64,000 nt of DNA from Actinoplanes sandaracinus (GTDB taxonomy: Bacteria > Actinomycetota > Actinomycetes > Mycobacteriales > Micromonosporaceae). Below are positions 1 to 8,871 of the stretch, in pieces. A model generated the notes under the pieces. It saw only the letters and a program-made list of their open reading frames with translations. It did no database searches and was not told the DNA's origin. The stretch spans positions 62,001-126,000 of the forward strand of contig NZ_JASCTH010000010.1 of NCBI RefSeq assembly GCF_030009775.1, given 5' to 3'. Numbering within the stretch: the first letter of the stretch is position 1; each line of letters opens with the position of its first letter. A program made the translations under genes and the position numbers.

Positions 1-641
1 CAGATCTGCAGAGTGGCGGTGTGACAGAGCGTGCCGGGCGTGGCGAGGATCCAGTCCGCGTCCCGGAAGTCTCGCAGCGTGCCCGAGTCCCGCGGAGTGG
101 TCGGAGCCGGCGATCCGACGGCCAGGTGTACCGCCTCGTCCAGCAGCGGCACGCTGTCCAAGCCCTGGTCGACGTCGAGCGGGACGACGTCGTAGTCCTG
201 GATCAGGCCGACGTCGAGACGCCGGTCCAGCAGCGCGGCCGGGACCTCGGCCGGATCGAGTTCGGTGACCATCAGGTCCAGGGCGGCGTGCTGCTCACCC
301 AGCGTCACCAGGGCGGGGGTGAGCAGGGTGCGGATCGCGGACGGGAACGCGCCGATGCGCAACTCGCCGGAGACGCCGGTGCGGACGGCGGCGAGCGCGG
401 CGCCGGTGCGTTCCAGGGCGGCCAGGACCACCTCGGCGTGCTGCACCAGGAGCCGTCCGGCGGCGGTCAGGGCGACCCGGCGGCCGGTGCGTTCCAGCAG
501 GGGCACGCCGGCCTCGCGCTCCAGCGCGGACAGTTGCTGGGAGACCGCCGACGGGGTGTACGTGTGTGCCGCCGCGACGGCGGCGATCGTCTGAAGGCGG
601 GCCAGGTCGCACAGCAGGCGCAGGCGGCGGACGTCGAGCAT
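1..641 (-). CDS. LysR-family transcriptional regulator (C-terminus beyond the window)
   Basis: The visible 213 residues begin with a winged helix-turn-helix (about residues 1-60) of the form LRLLCDLARLQTIAAVAAA...SAVSQQLSALE, followed by the start of the LysR effector-binding fold. ATG at 641 gives the canonical LysR N-terminus. The gene is divergent from the dihydrodipicolinate-synthase-like gene at 713, the usual LysR/target arrangement, so it probably controls that gene. The inducer cannot be read from the sequence. The 3' end lies left of base 1. Confidence 0.93.
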   Translation of the reverse strand, partial: MLDVRRLRLLCDLARLQTIAAVAAAHTYTPSAVSQQLSALEREAGVPLLERTGRRVALTAAGRLLVQHAEVVLAALERTGAALAAVRTGVSGELRIGAFPSAIRTLLTPALVTLGEQHAALDLMVTELDPAEVPAALLDRRLDVGLIQDYDVVPLDVDQGLDSVPLLDEAVHLAVGSPAPTTPRDSGTLRDFRDADWILATPGTLCHTATLQI

Positions 642-678
642 CAGTTCAGCTTACGTGTCACGGTAGGAATGTGAACTG
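642..678. promoter_or_regulatory. Dyad between LysR gene and its divergent neighbour
   Basis: CAGTTCA at 642-648 and TGAACTG at 672-678 form a perfect 7-bp inverted repeat, with its left arm directly before the LysR start. It lies in the short shared promoter region, where a LysR protein would be expected to bind. Function is inferred from position and symmetry only. Confidence 0.4.
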
Positions 679-712
679 GACCTGATGCTCGGTGCGGCGC
701 AGGCTGATGGGC

Positions 713-1561
713 ATGACCTTGACCGGGATCTTCGTACCACTGATCACGCCCTTCGCCGCCGACGGCGCCGTGGCCCTCGACGTGCTGGCCCGCCTCGGCC
801 ACGAGGTCCTCGACGACGGCGCGGCCGGGCTGGTGGCCCTCGGCACGACCGGGGAGCCGGCCTCGCTGACACCCGCCGAGCAGGAGGCCGTCGTCGACGT
901 GATCGCCGGCGTCAGCCGGGAACGCGGGACACCGCTGCTGGTCGGCGCACGGATGGACCTCGCCGCCCGGCCCGGCGTCACCGCCGCGCTCAGCCTGGTG
1001 CCGCCGTTCGTGCGGCCGGGCGAGGCCGGGGTGATCGCCCACTTCGAGACGCTGGCCGGAACGGTGCCGCTGGTGATCTACCACGTGCCGTACCGGACCG
1101 GGCAGGACCTGACGCCCGCCACGATCCGACGGCTGGCCGCCATCCCCGGCGTGATCGGCATGAAGTACGCCACCGGGTCGGTCGATGCCGGGACCGTCGA
1201 CCTGCTCGGCGACCTGCCGGACGGGTTCGCGCTGCTCGGCGGGGACGATCCGGTGATCTCGCCGCTGCTCGCCCTCGGAGCGCCCGGCGGCATCTTGGCG
1301 TCGGCCCACCTGGAGACCCGGTCGTTCGCCGAGCTGGCGTCAGCCTGGCGGGCCGGGGACGCCGAACGGGCCCGGGCCCTCGGCAACCGGCTCGCGGGAC
1401 TCTCCCGTGCCCTGTTCGCCGAGCCCAACCCCACCGTGATCAAGGCGGTGCTGCACGATCACGGCCGCATTCCCACGGCGGCGGTACGGCTGCCGCTCCT
1501 GCAGGCCGCGGCCGGGCGGCTCAGCGGGCTGACGCCGGGCCGAGCACCGACACCTCGGTGA
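713..1561 (+). CDS. Dihydrodipicolinate synthase / N-acetylneuraminate lyase family protein
   Basis: A TIM-barrel Schiff-base aldolase of 282 residues. The GTTGE substrate-binding motif is at about 44-48, the catalytic Tyr at about 123 in YHVPYRTG, and the Schiff-base Lys at about 151 in IGMKYATG. The family condenses or cleaves pyruvate with aldehydes. The protein is somewhat shorter than typical DapA (about 290-300) and lacks part of the stretch before the PPF segment. It sits beside its own LysR regulator rather than lysine genes, so a catabolic or specialised aldolase is more likely than lysine biosynthesis. ATG 713 was chosen because MTLTGIF starts the barrel; 692 and 707 are in-frame alternatives. 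Its last 41 bases overlap the 3' end of the opposing methyltransferase gene. Confidence 0.85.
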   Translation: MTLTGIFVPLITPFAADGAVALDVLARLGHEVLDDGAAGLVALGTTGEPASLTPAEQEAVVDVIAGVSRERGTPLLVGARMDLAARPGVTAALSLVPPFVRPGEAGVIAHFETLAGTVPLVIYHVPYRTGQDLTPATIRRLAAIPGVIGMKYATGSVDAGTVDLLGDLPDGFALLGGDDPVISPLLALGAPGGILASAHLETRSFAELASAWRAGDAERARALGNRLAGLSRALFAEPNPTVIKAVLHDHGRIPTAAVRLPLLQAAAGRLSGLTPGRAPTPR

Positions 1562-2192
1562 GCTGCATGTCCTCGGCGGCGCCCAGCCCGAACACGCGGT
1601 AACTGGTCAGCACCTCCAACTGCCCGCCCGGAAGATGACCGCGGTCCGGGTCGCCGACCAGGAAATACGCGCCGCGGGCAGCGGCCCGGCGCAGGAAGCC
1701 CTGCATGCGTTCGGCCAGGCCGACGGCGTAGAAACCGTCGCCGACCAGGATCACCTCGGCGTCACCGCCGTCGCCGTCGAGGAGCTCGTCCTGGTCGAGC
1801 CGCACCGTGACCGCGTTGGCCTGGGCGTTCATCGTGACCGCCGCCAGCGCGTTCGGGTCGATGTCGTTCGCGGTCACCGACGTGGCGCCGGCCCGGGCCG
1901 CGGCGATGGCAGCCAGCCCGCAGCCGGAGGCGACGTCGAGCACCGAACGGCCGGCCACCACCTCGGGGTGGTCCAGGACGTACCTGGCCAGCGCCTGGCC
2001 CCCGGCCCAGGCGTTGGTCCAGAACGGGTTCAGCACCGGGCCGAACCGGTTCTCCAGTCGCGCCTGGAAAACGGTCGCGTCGTCGGCCAGATAGAGCCGG
2101 ATCTCGGGTACGAACGAGGGGCGCACGAGGCGCAGGCCGTCGTATTCGTCGGCGCGCGAGGTGATGAACGGGGCGAGGGGAGTTTCGGTCAA
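1521..2192 (-). CDS. Class I SAM-dependent methyltransferase (ETFB/protein-lysine methyltransferase-like)
   Basis: 223 residues with the Rossmann SAM-binding motif I LDVASGCGLAAIAAA at about 85-99 and an acidic motif II (NDID, about 109-112). Before it is PFWTNAWAGG (57-66), a signature of the METTL20/nicotinamide-methyltransferase-like group that modifies protein lysines or small amines. The substrate is not determinable. The gene runs convergently into the aldolase gene and overlaps it by 41 bp, so each 3' end is coding on both strands. Confidence 0.85.
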   Translation of the reverse strand: MTETPLAPFITSRADEYDGLRLVRPSFVPEIRLYLADDATVFQARLENRFGPVLNPFWTNAWAGGQALARYVLDHPEVVAGRSVLDVASGCGLAAIAAARAGATSVTANDIDPNALAAVTMNAQANAVTVRLDQDELLDGDGGDAEVILVGDGFYAVGLAERMQGFLRRAAARGAYFLVGDPDRGHLPGGQLEVLTSYRVFGLGAAEDMQLTEVSVLGPASAR

Positions 2193-2346
2193 TGCAGGCA
2201 GGATGTGCTCCGTTCATAAACGGCTGCCTGTGACGGCGGCCTGAAGATCAGCCGCCACGTGAAATAGGCCCCCGCGATGGCGGAGACGTGGGTCAACTTT
2301 TCACGATTCCGGATTCGACCCTAGCACGCCGGAATTTGCCGGAACT

Positions 2347-3264
2347 TCAGTCCTTGAGGGATTTAGCCCGATCGGTAACCGCGGCGCGGAACGCGGTGAG
2401 CGCCGGTGACGACGGTCCGTCGCGGGTGATGGTGAACAGCCGGCGGCCCAGAGCGGCCTCGGCGACCTCGCGGTAGGCCAGTGCCGGATCGGGCGGCGGC
2501 AGCGTCAGCTCGGGCAGCAGAGCCACCGCACCGGTCCGGCGGACCAGTTCCAGCTGCACGTCGGCGTCGTTGGAGCGATGCCACACGGCCGGCTCGTAAC
2601 CGCCGATCGCCCGGCACCGCCCGACGATCATGGCGTAGTGGCCGGTGCTCTCGTGCGAGGACACCCAGACCTCGTCACGCAACCCGGCCAGCGCGACCGG
2701 GCCACCCGGGGCGGCCAGCGGGTGGGCGGCCGGCAGCACCACCCACAGGCGCTCGGAGAGCAGTGGCTCGAACCGGGTGCCGGACGGCCGCGGGCGGGGA
2801 TGGCCGTCGTACTCGTCGCTGACCACCAGGTCCACCGAACCCAGCCGCAGCTCGGGCAGAGCCTGCTCCAGCTCCCATTCGGAGATCTCCACCCGGGCCG
2901 CCGGATGCTCGGTCATCACCCGGGCCGCCGCGGGGACGAGCAGGCGGCGGGCCGCCGACTGGAGACCGCACGCGCGGACCGTCCCCCGCACCTCGCCGCT
3001 GAGCGCGGCCAGATCGGTGGTCGCCGCCTCGGCGGCGGTGAGCAGCACCCGCGCGTGCCGGGCCAGCAGTCGGCCGGCGTCGGTCAGCCGCACCCCGCGC
3101 CCGGCCTTCTCCAGCAGCACGGCGGCGACCTCCTTCTCCAGCACGGTGAGCTGCTGAGAGACGGCGGACGGGCTGTAGCCGAGGGCGGTGGCGACCGCGC
3201 CCAGAGTGCCACGCTCCTCGAACTCCCGCAGGAAGCGGAGACGGCGCAGATCGAGCACGACCAT
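2347..3264 (-). CDS. LysR-family transcriptional regulator
   Basis: 305 residues. The N-terminal winged HTH is at about 1-62 (LRFLREFEERGTLGAVATAL...SAVSQQLTVLE), followed by a complete type-2 periplasmic-binding-like effector domain. It is divergent from the EamA transporter at 3337 with 72 bp between starts, so it most likely regulates that exporter. The first 60 residues resemble the LysR at the left edge, suggesting members of the same subfamily. Confidence 0.93.
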   Translation of the reverse strand: MVVLDLRRLRFLREFEERGTLGAVATALGYSPSAVSQQLTVLEKEVAAVLLEKAGRGVRLTDAGRLLARHARVLLTAAEAATTDLAALSGEVRGTVRACGLQSAARRLLVPAAARVMTEHPAARVEISEWELEQALPELRLGSVDLVVSDEYDGHPRPRPSGTRFEPLLSERLWVVLPAAHPLAAPGGPVALAGLRDEVWVSSHESTGHYAMIVGRCRAIGGYEPAVWHRSNDADVQLELVRRTGAVALLPELTLPPPDPALAYREVAEAALGRRLFTITRDGPSSPALTAFRAAVTDRAKSLKD

Positions 3265-3336
3265 GCACTGATGCTAACCAATCAGCTCCATGAATCATCA
3301 CTGGACCTTCAGATTGCGAGCGTCGATGCTCGGGTC

Positions 3337-4215
3337 ATGGGTCCGCTCCTGTGTCTTCTCTCCGCCGCCTGCTTCGGGGCCATGGGGATCTTCGGCAAAT
3401 TCGCGTACGACGCCGGTGTCTCGCCGTCCGCCCTGCTCCTGGTGCGGTTCAGCATGGCGGCGGTGGTCCTCGCCGGACTGCTGGCGCTGCGGCCGGTGGC
3501 CCGCCCGCCCCGCGGGGCCGTGCTCACGGCGCTCGCGCTCGGGGCGGTCGGGTTCGCCACCCAGGCGACGCTCTACTTCGAGGCGCTGCGGGTGATGGAC
3601 GCCTCGCTGCTGTCGCTGATCCTCTACACGTACCCGCTGATGGTGACCGCCGCGGCGGTCCTGCTCGGCCGCGACCGGATGACCCGCGGCCGGGGGATCG
3701 CGCTGGCCGTCGCGTCCGCCGGCACGCTCCTGGTGCTCCTCGGCGCCGGCGGTGGAGCGGTCAGCCCGCTCGGCGCGGTGCTGGGATTCGGATCCGCGAT
3801 CACCTACACGGTCTACATCCTCACCTCGGACCGGGTCGTCCACCGTGTGCCGCCGGTGCTGCTGTCGGCGCTGGTGATGGCCGGGGCGGCCGTCGCCCTG
3901 ACCGGGAAGTCACTGGTCACCGGGGGAGTGGACCTCGCCTTCGGCCCGGCCGGCTGGCTGTGGGTGTCCGGCATCGTGCTCGTCTCCACGGTGCTGGCGA
4001 CGCTGACGTTCTTCGCCGGGCTGCGACGGACCGGCCCGTCCACCGCGGCGATCCTGTCCACCGTGGAGCCCGTGATCACCACCGCCCTGGCCGCCGTCAC
4101 GCTGGGCGAGCTCCTGACGCCCGCCCAGCTCTCCGGCGGGCTGCTGGTGCTCTCCTCGGTCGCGGTGCTCCAGATCCGCCCGGCCGGCAAGGCCGAGCCG
4201 GCGCTGGTCGCCTGA
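3337..4215 (+). CDS. EamA/DMT-superfamily transporter
   Basis: 292 residues, almost entirely hydrophobic, consistent with ten membrane helices in two EamA repeats (each about 130 residues, opening with CFGAMGIFGKFAYDAG and LGFGSAITYTVYILTSD). Family members export amino acids or other small metabolites. ATG 3337 is chosen because it starts the first helix; the frame is open far upstream across the LysR gene but without membrane character. Regulation by the divergent LysR is inferred. Confidence 0.9.
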   Translation: MGPLLCLLSAACFGAMGIFGKFAYDAGVSPSALLLVRFSMAAVVLAGLLALRPVARPPRGAVLTALALGAVGFATQATLYFEALRVMDASLLSLILYTYPLMVTAAAVLLGRDRMTRGRGIALAVASAGTLLVLLGAGGGAVSPLGAVLGFGSAITYTVYILTSDRVVHRVPPVLLSALVMAGAAVALTGKSLVTGGVDLAFGPAGWLWVSGIVLVSTVLATLTFFAGLRRTGPSTAAILSTVEPVITTALAAVTLGELLTPAQLSGGLLVLSSVAVLQIRPAGKAEPALVA

Positions 4216-4240
4216 CGGCCCCTCCACCGGCCGACAGCGG

Positions 4241-4258
4241 GCCGGCCGTGCGGCCGGC
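4241..4258. terminator. GC-rich hairpin between convergent genes
   Basis: GCCGGCC-GTGC-GGCCGGC is a perfect 7-bp stem with a 4-base loop. It sits in the 52-bp gap where the EamA gene and the ABC transporter gene converge. There is no U-tract, as is usual for actinobacterial terminators. A role in both directions is inferred. Confidence 0.45.
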
Positions 4259-4267
4259 GCCGGGTTC

Positions 4268-5989
4268 TCAGGCGACGGCCGGGTCGGCGGCGATGCGCAG
4301 CGCCTCGACCAGGCGGCGGTACAGGTCGTCGGTGGCGTAGAGCTCGGCGTGCGTGCCCTGGGTGCGGACCCGGCCGTCCTCCAGGACCACGATGCGGTCG
4401 GCGTCGAGCACCGTGGAGAGCCGGTGCGCGATGGTCACCACCGCGCCCACGGCCGCCCGCTCACGGATGCAGTCCTGCACCGCGGCCTCGGTGAGGCCGT
4501 CGACCTGGGCGGTGGCCTCGTCGAGCAGGAGCACGTCCGGCGTACGCAGCAGGGCACGGGCCAGCGCGATCCGCTGCCGCTGCCCGCCGGAGACGTCGGT
4601 CGCGTTGGCCGTGGTGTCGAGGCCGTCGAGCCGGACCGCCGCCAGCACCGCCCGCAACTCCTCGTCGCTCGCGTCGGGATGGGTGAACCGCAGGTTGTCG
4701 GCGATGTCGCCGGGCACCACCGGGGTCTCCTGCTCGACGTAGGCGAGCCGGGCCCGCACCTGGTCGTGGGTCCACTCGGAATACGGCCGGCCGTCCAGCA
4801 GGATCCGGCCGTGTTCCGGTTCGAGGAACCGCAGCAGCAGCGAGAACAGGGTGGTCTTGCCGGCGCCGGACGGGCCGACGATCGCGGTGTGACCGCGGCG
4901 GGGGATCTCCAGATCGATGCCGTTGACCGCGGGCTTCGCGTCCGGGCCGTATCGCGCGGTGACACCGCGCAGCACCAGCACTGGAGCGGCGTCCGCGGAC
5001 CGGGCCGGGTCGTGCGGCTCGCGCGGCTCGCTCGGCGGCTCCAGGCCGATGCTCTCCAGTTCGTTGATCCGCCCGGCGGCGGCGATGCCGGCCTGCAGCG
5101 CCGTCAGGTTCTGCGTCAGCTCGCTGATCGGCCCCATCAGCTGGAACACGTAGAGCAGGAAGGCGACCAGGGTGGACACTTCGAGCAGGCCCTGGTGCGC
5201 GCGCCACGCGCCGACCGCGAGGATCACGATCACCGACAGGTTGATGCCGGACCACGAGATCGTCCACACGGTGGCGCTGATCTTCGCGGCCCGCACGCTG
5301 TGCGCCGCGGCGTCGCGGGCCGCGCCGATGATCTGATCGCTCTGGCGCGTCTCGGCCCGGCTCGCCTTCACCGTCCGGATCGCGCGCAGCGACCCCTCGA
5401 GGTGTGCCCCGAGCCGCCCCACGGCCTCCTGGGCGGCCGTCTGCGCGACCCCGATCCGGGGGAGCAGCCAGGACATCAGCAGGCTGACCACGACGACCGC
5501 GGCCAGCGTGCACCCGAGCAGCGTCAGGTCGAGCACGGCCATCAGGATCAGCGTCCCGATCAGCCCGACACCGGCGTTGATCAGGCCGACCAGACTGCCG
5601 GAGGCCTCGTGCAGCAGACCGGTGTCGGAGGTGACCCGGGTGACCAGCTCGCCGGTGGGGCGGCGCTGCAGGTCGAGGACACGGGCCTGGAAGTAGCGGC
5701 GGATGATCGACGTGCGTGCGTCCAGCACGATCCGCTCGGCGAGGGTGCCCATCAGAATCCACTGCCACAGCCCGATCGCGGCGCCCACGACGAGCAGGCC
5801 GGCCAGCGCGGCGACCGGGCCGGTGAGGTCCACGCCGTCGTCGAAGGTGTCGAGGACCCACTTGGTGACCAGGGGAGTGGCCAGGGCGACGCCGTTGGCG
5901 GCGAGGCCGAGAACCAGGCCGAGCAGCATGGTCCGGCGGTGTGGACGGAGCACGGTGAGCAGAGTTCGCAGTCTCGTGGTATCCGGCAT
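4268..5989 (-). CDS. ABC exporter half-transporter (membrane domain fused to ATPase)
   Basis: 573 residues. A type-IV exporter membrane domain with six helices occupies about 20-310, followed by an ATP-binding domain. Walker A GPSGAGKTT is at 372-380, the signature VSGGQ at 466-470, Walker B LLLDEA at 487-492 and the H-loop in IAHRLST. It would work as a homodimer exporting drugs, lipids or peptides. ATG 5989 leaves 52 bp to a divergent TetR gene with a palindrome between, so it is a classic TetR-repressed multidrug-type exporter by context. The substrate is unknown. Confidence 0.93.
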   Translation of the reverse strand: MPDTTRLRTLLTVLRPHRRTMLLGLVLGLAANGVALATPLVTKWVLDTFDDGVDLTGPVAALAGLLVVGAAIGLWQWILMGTLAERIVLDARTSIIRRYFQARVLDLQRRPTGELVTRVTSDTGLLHEASGSLVGLINAGVGLIGTLILMAVLDLTLLGCTLAAVVVVSLLMSWLLPRIGVAQTAAQEAVGRLGAHLEGSLRAIRTVKASRAETRQSDQIIGAARDAAAHSVRAAKISATVWTISWSGINLSVIVILAVGAWRAHQGLLEVSTLVAFLLYVFQLMGPISELTQNLTALQAGIAAAGRINELESIGLEPPSEPREPHDPARSADAAPVLVLRGVTARYGPDAKPAVNGIDLEIPRRGHTAIVGPSGAGKTTLFSLLLRFLEPEHGRILLDGRPYSEWTHDQVRARLAYVEQETPVVPGDIADNLRFTHPDASDEELRAVLAAVRLDGLDTTANATDVSGGQRQRIALARALLRTPDVLLLDEATAQVDGLTEAAVQDCIRERAAVGAVVTIAHRLSTVLDADRIVVLEDGRVRTQGTHAELYATDDLYRRLVEALRIAADPAVA

Positions 5990-5998
5990 TCCCGCAAT

Positions 5999-6014
5999 GG
6001 AACACGACTGTTCC
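5999..6014. promoter_or_regulatory. Probable TetR operator
   Basis: GGAACA-CGAC-TGTTCC is a perfect 6-bp inverted repeat with a 4-bp spacer. It is centred in the 52-bp divergent region between the ABC exporter (start 5989) and the TetR gene (start 6042), ideally placed to control both. Confidence 0.6.
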
Positions 6015-6041
6015 GAATTGGGCAAGTGATATTCTGCCGCG

Positions 6042-6596
6042 GTGACCACCACCCCGACCGGCAGCCGCGCCCGCACCCGGCAGGCGATCCTCGACGCCGC
6101 CATCGAGGTCATGGCCCGCAATCCGGCCGCCACCCTCGGTGACGTGGCCCTCGCCGCCGACGTCGGGCGCACCACCCTGCACCGCTACTTCCCGGAGCGT
6201 GTCGACCTGCTCACCGCGCTGCGCGCCGAAGCGGCGGCTCGGCTCGACCTGGCCCGCGCCCGCGCGCGGATGGGCGACGACACCGGCGCGGACGCCATCC
6301 GCCGACTGTGCCAGGAATATTTCGACCTCGGTGACGTGCTCTTGCTGCTCTTCCGCGAGCAGGTCACCCTCGAGGACACGCCGGGCGGCTGCGACGACGA
6401 GTTCGAGGCCATGATCCGGCGCGGGCACGCCGACGGCAGCATCGACCCGGAGCTGCCGGCCGGCTGGGTCCAGAGCCTGATGTGGTCGCAGCTCTACGCG
6501 GGCTGGAGTTACCTGGCCGAACACCACGCCTCCCGCCACGACACCCTGCGCCTGGTGCTGCGCTGTGTCGCCGGCGCGGTTCGCCCACAGCGATAG
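6042..6596 (+). CDS. TetR/AcrR-family transcriptional regulator
   Basis: 184 residues. The N-terminal HTH at about 10-57 (RQAILDAAIEVMARNPAATLGDVALAADVGRTTLHRYFPERVDLL) is standard TetR; the rest is a helical ligand-binding domain. The start is GTG at 6042. It is divergent from the ABC exporter with a palindrome in the gap and most likely represses it until a ligand binds. Confidence 0.92.
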   Translation: MTTTPTGSRARTRQAILDAAIEVMARNPAATLGDVALAADVGRTTLHRYFPERVDLLTALRAEAAARLDLARARARMGDDTGADAIRRLCQEYFDLGDVLLLLFREQVTLEDTPGGCDDEFEAMIRRGHADGSIDPELPAGWVQSLMWSQLYAGWSYLAEHHASRHDTLRLVLRCVAGAVRPQR

Positions 6597-6695
6597 GCGT
6601 GCCGGGCCGCTGTCAGCCTGCCGTGCGGCCTCCGGCTCCCACCCGGTGACGCCGCCCGCCGGCGCGCGGGCAGAGTGGAGACCGAGCGCGCGTTG

Positions 6696-7607
6696 TCACG
6701 TCAGCTCGGCGATCACCGCGCGGGCCATGCGGCGGCCGTGCTCGGCCATGCGGGGGAAGGTGTTCCGGTAGTAGTCGATGCCGGTCAGTGACGGTGCGAG
6801 GGCCCAGCCGCAGGCACGGCGCCAGGTGGCGTCGTCGTAGCCGACGGCCTCCCGGTAGGCATCGCGGGCCGCGCCGGTGAAGGTCCACAGCGCCGGAGCG
6901 ACGTCAGGCGCCGGATCACCGATGCCGAGCGCGCCGAAGTCGATGACCGCGGTGAGCCGGCTCCCGTTGGTGATCAGGTTGCCGGGCTGCAGATCACCGT
7001 GGATCCACACGGGGGCTCGGTCCCAGTCAGGGGTGGCCAGGCAGGCGCCCCAGGCCGCCTTCGCGGCGTCCAGGTCGAAGCCGTCGTCATGGCCGGCGAG
7101 GCGGGGCAGCACCCGGCGCACGCCCTCGTCGGCGTGGCGCAGGGCGGATCCCCGCGAACCCGGCGGCTTGACCGGACCGTCGGCCGGATCGACCAGGTGC
7201 AAGGCACGGACGAAGGCAGCCAGTTCGCGGGCCAGCGCCACGTCGTCGCAGCCGAGCCGGGGAGGCGTGGTACCCGGGACCCACGGCGCCACGGTCCATC
7301 GCCACGGATATCCGGCACCAGGTTCGCCCACGTGCAGTGGCACAGGGATCCGTACGGGAAGCCGGGACGCGAGCATGGGCAGCCACCGTGCGTCAGAATC
7401 GGCCTGGTCGGCCGCCCCGGCGATCTTGGGCATGCGGGCGACGAGCGCGTCACCGACCCGGAAGAGCACGTGGTCGGTGCCCTCCAGATCCTCGGGCACG
7501 GGCGTCACGGGGAGGTCGGCCCACTCCGGGCGTTGGTCCGCCACGAGGCGGCGCACCTGCTCGACGGTGGCTCGGACTTCATCATCATGGATGGGCACGA
7601 CCGGCAC
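6696..7607 (-). CDS. Aminoglycoside phosphotransferase-family kinase
   Basis: 303 residues with the APH/choline-kinase fold. The Brenner motif HGDLQPGN (catalytic Asp and Asn), the metal-binding DFG of VIDFGALGIGD and a conserved DPAPD follow in order in the C-terminal half. The start is GTG at 7607 (PVVPIHDDEV). Members phosphorylate aminoglycosides, macrolides or sugars; no close signature tells which. It is a single gene with its own upstream region, convergent with the TetR gene. Confidence 0.87.
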   Translation of the reverse strand: MPVVPIHDDEVRATVEQVRRLVADQRPEWADLPVTPVPEDLEGTDHVLFRVGDALVARMPKIAGAADQADSDARWLPMLASRLPVRIPVPLHVGEPGAGYPWRWTVAPWVPGTTPPRLGCDDVALARELAAFVRALHLVDPADGPVKPPGSRGSALRHADEGVRRVLPRLAGHDDGFDLDAAKAAWGACLATPDWDRAPVWIHGDLQPGNLITNGSRLTAVIDFGALGIGDPAPDVAPALWTFTGAARDAYREAVGYDDATWRRACGWALAPSLTGIDYYRNTFPRMAEHGRRMARAVIAELT

Positions 7608-7725
7608 GGTAAAGCGGCCGGGCGATGTGGCTCCACCGGTTTAGACCGCATCTCGTTTGGGTGAGTCCGGCTCCCCGCATCCCCGGCCGCATCCGCTGGG
7701 CGCCACCCGCCGTAGCATCACGATC

Positions 7726-8871
7726 ATGGATTTCGTCGCGCTGTCCCGCCGGCTGCCGGCCGTGCCGCCCCGGGTCGCCGACGTCCTACTCACCCTGGTG
7801 GCGCTCGCCGCTCAGCTGGCCCCGTTCGTCTCCACCGAGCCCAGTGCCGGTGTCGGGCACTGGCCCTGGCAGATGTATCTGCCGCCGATCGCTGTCAGTC
7901 TGCCGGTGCTCTGGCGTCGCCACGCGCCGTTTCTCATGCTGATCGCCTGCTTCGCCGGATCGCTGACCTACAACGCCTTTCCGCTCGGCCCGCCTCAGGC
8001 GATCTGGTACGGCGCCCTGCTCGGCGTCTTCACGGTGGCCGAGCGGGGCCGGCCGTGGCAGCGGGCGGTGCTACTCGGCGGCTTGGCGATCAGCGCCGTG
8101 ACGCTGTCCGGCTCGCTGGCCACCACCACCCGCGGCCTGGTGACGAACCTGGCCGTGTACGCCCTGGGCCGCGCCCTGGCGACGCACCGAACGCGTATCG
8201 ACCTGCTCGCCGAGCGTGCCCAGCACCTGGAGCGGGAGAACGCGCTCGCGGTCGAGGTCGAGCGGGGCCGGATCGCCCGCGACCTGCACGACATTCTGGC
8301 GCACGGGCTGACCGTGATGGTGGCGCAGGCCCAGGCTGGCGTGGCCGACGTGCGGCGTAACCCGCAACGGGCCGAGGCGTCGTTCGACACCATCACCACG
8401 GTGGGCCGCGAGGCGATGGCGCAGCTTCGCCGGGTGGTCGCCGGAACCCGGCCGGCAGGCGCGCCTACCGTGGGGCCCCGGCTCGCCGATCTCGCCGAGT
8501 TGACCGAACGGGTGTCGGAGGCGGGCCCGCGGGTCACCGTCACGCAGCGCGGTGAGCCGCTGCTACTGGCCCCGGACGCCGAGGTGGCCGCGTACCGGAT
8601 CGTGCAGGAAGCCTTGACGAACGCGGTCCGGCACGCCGGGGCGACCGCGGTGGGGGTACGGCTGAGCTGGCATGCGGGGCAGTTGCGGGTGACCGTCGAG
8701 GACGACGGCCGGGGCGCGTCCGGCGAACCGGCCGGGCACGGCCTGATCGGGATGCAGGAGCGTGCCCGCGCGTGCGGGGGCACGGTGTCGGCCGGGCCGG
8801 GCGCGTTCGGCCGGGGCTTCCGGGTGGACGCCCGGCTGCCGGCCGGCGTCGCCGCGGGGTGGCCGGCGTGA
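7726..8871 (+). CDS. Sensor histidine kinase (NarL-class partner)
   Basis: 381 residues. Several N-terminal membrane helices (about 15-175) are followed by a HisKA_3 dimerisation helix with the phospho-acceptor His in RIARDLHDILAHGLTVMVAQ, then an HATPase_c domain with N-box AYRIVQEALTNAVRHAG and G-box VEDDGRGASG. ATG 7726 follows a non-coding stretch. It overlaps the response regulator gene by 4 bases (GTGA) and is probably translationally coupled. The signal is unknown. Confidence 0.94.
   Translation: MDFVALSRRLPAVPPRVADVLLTLVALAAQLAPFVSTEPSAGVGHWPWQMYLPPIAVSLPVLWRRHAPFLMLIACFAGSLTYNAFPLGPPQAIWYGALLGVFTVAERGRPWQRAVLLGGLAISAVTLSGSLATTTRGLVTNLAVYALGRALATHRTRIDLLAERAQHLERENALAVEVERGRIARDLHDILAHGLTVMVAQAQAGVADVRRNPQRAEASFDTITTVGREAMAQLRRVVAGTRPAGAPTVGPRLADLAELTERVSEAGPRVTVTQRGEPLLLAPDAEVAAYRIVQEALTNAVRHAGATAVGVRLSWHAGQLRVTVEDDGRGASGEPAGHGLIGMQERARACGGTVSAGPGAFGRGFRVDARLPAGVAAGWPA

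Noticed and set aside
713..1561. dapA of lysine biosynthesis
   Set aside because: Fold and active site fit the family, but the gene is shortened, isolated from lysine genes and paired with a LysR regulator, so the specific name was not assigned.
4349..6142. Plus-strand open frame of about 600 codons opposite the ABC exporter
   Set aside because: Long antisense frame caused by high GC and codon bias; the minus strand carries all ABC motifs.
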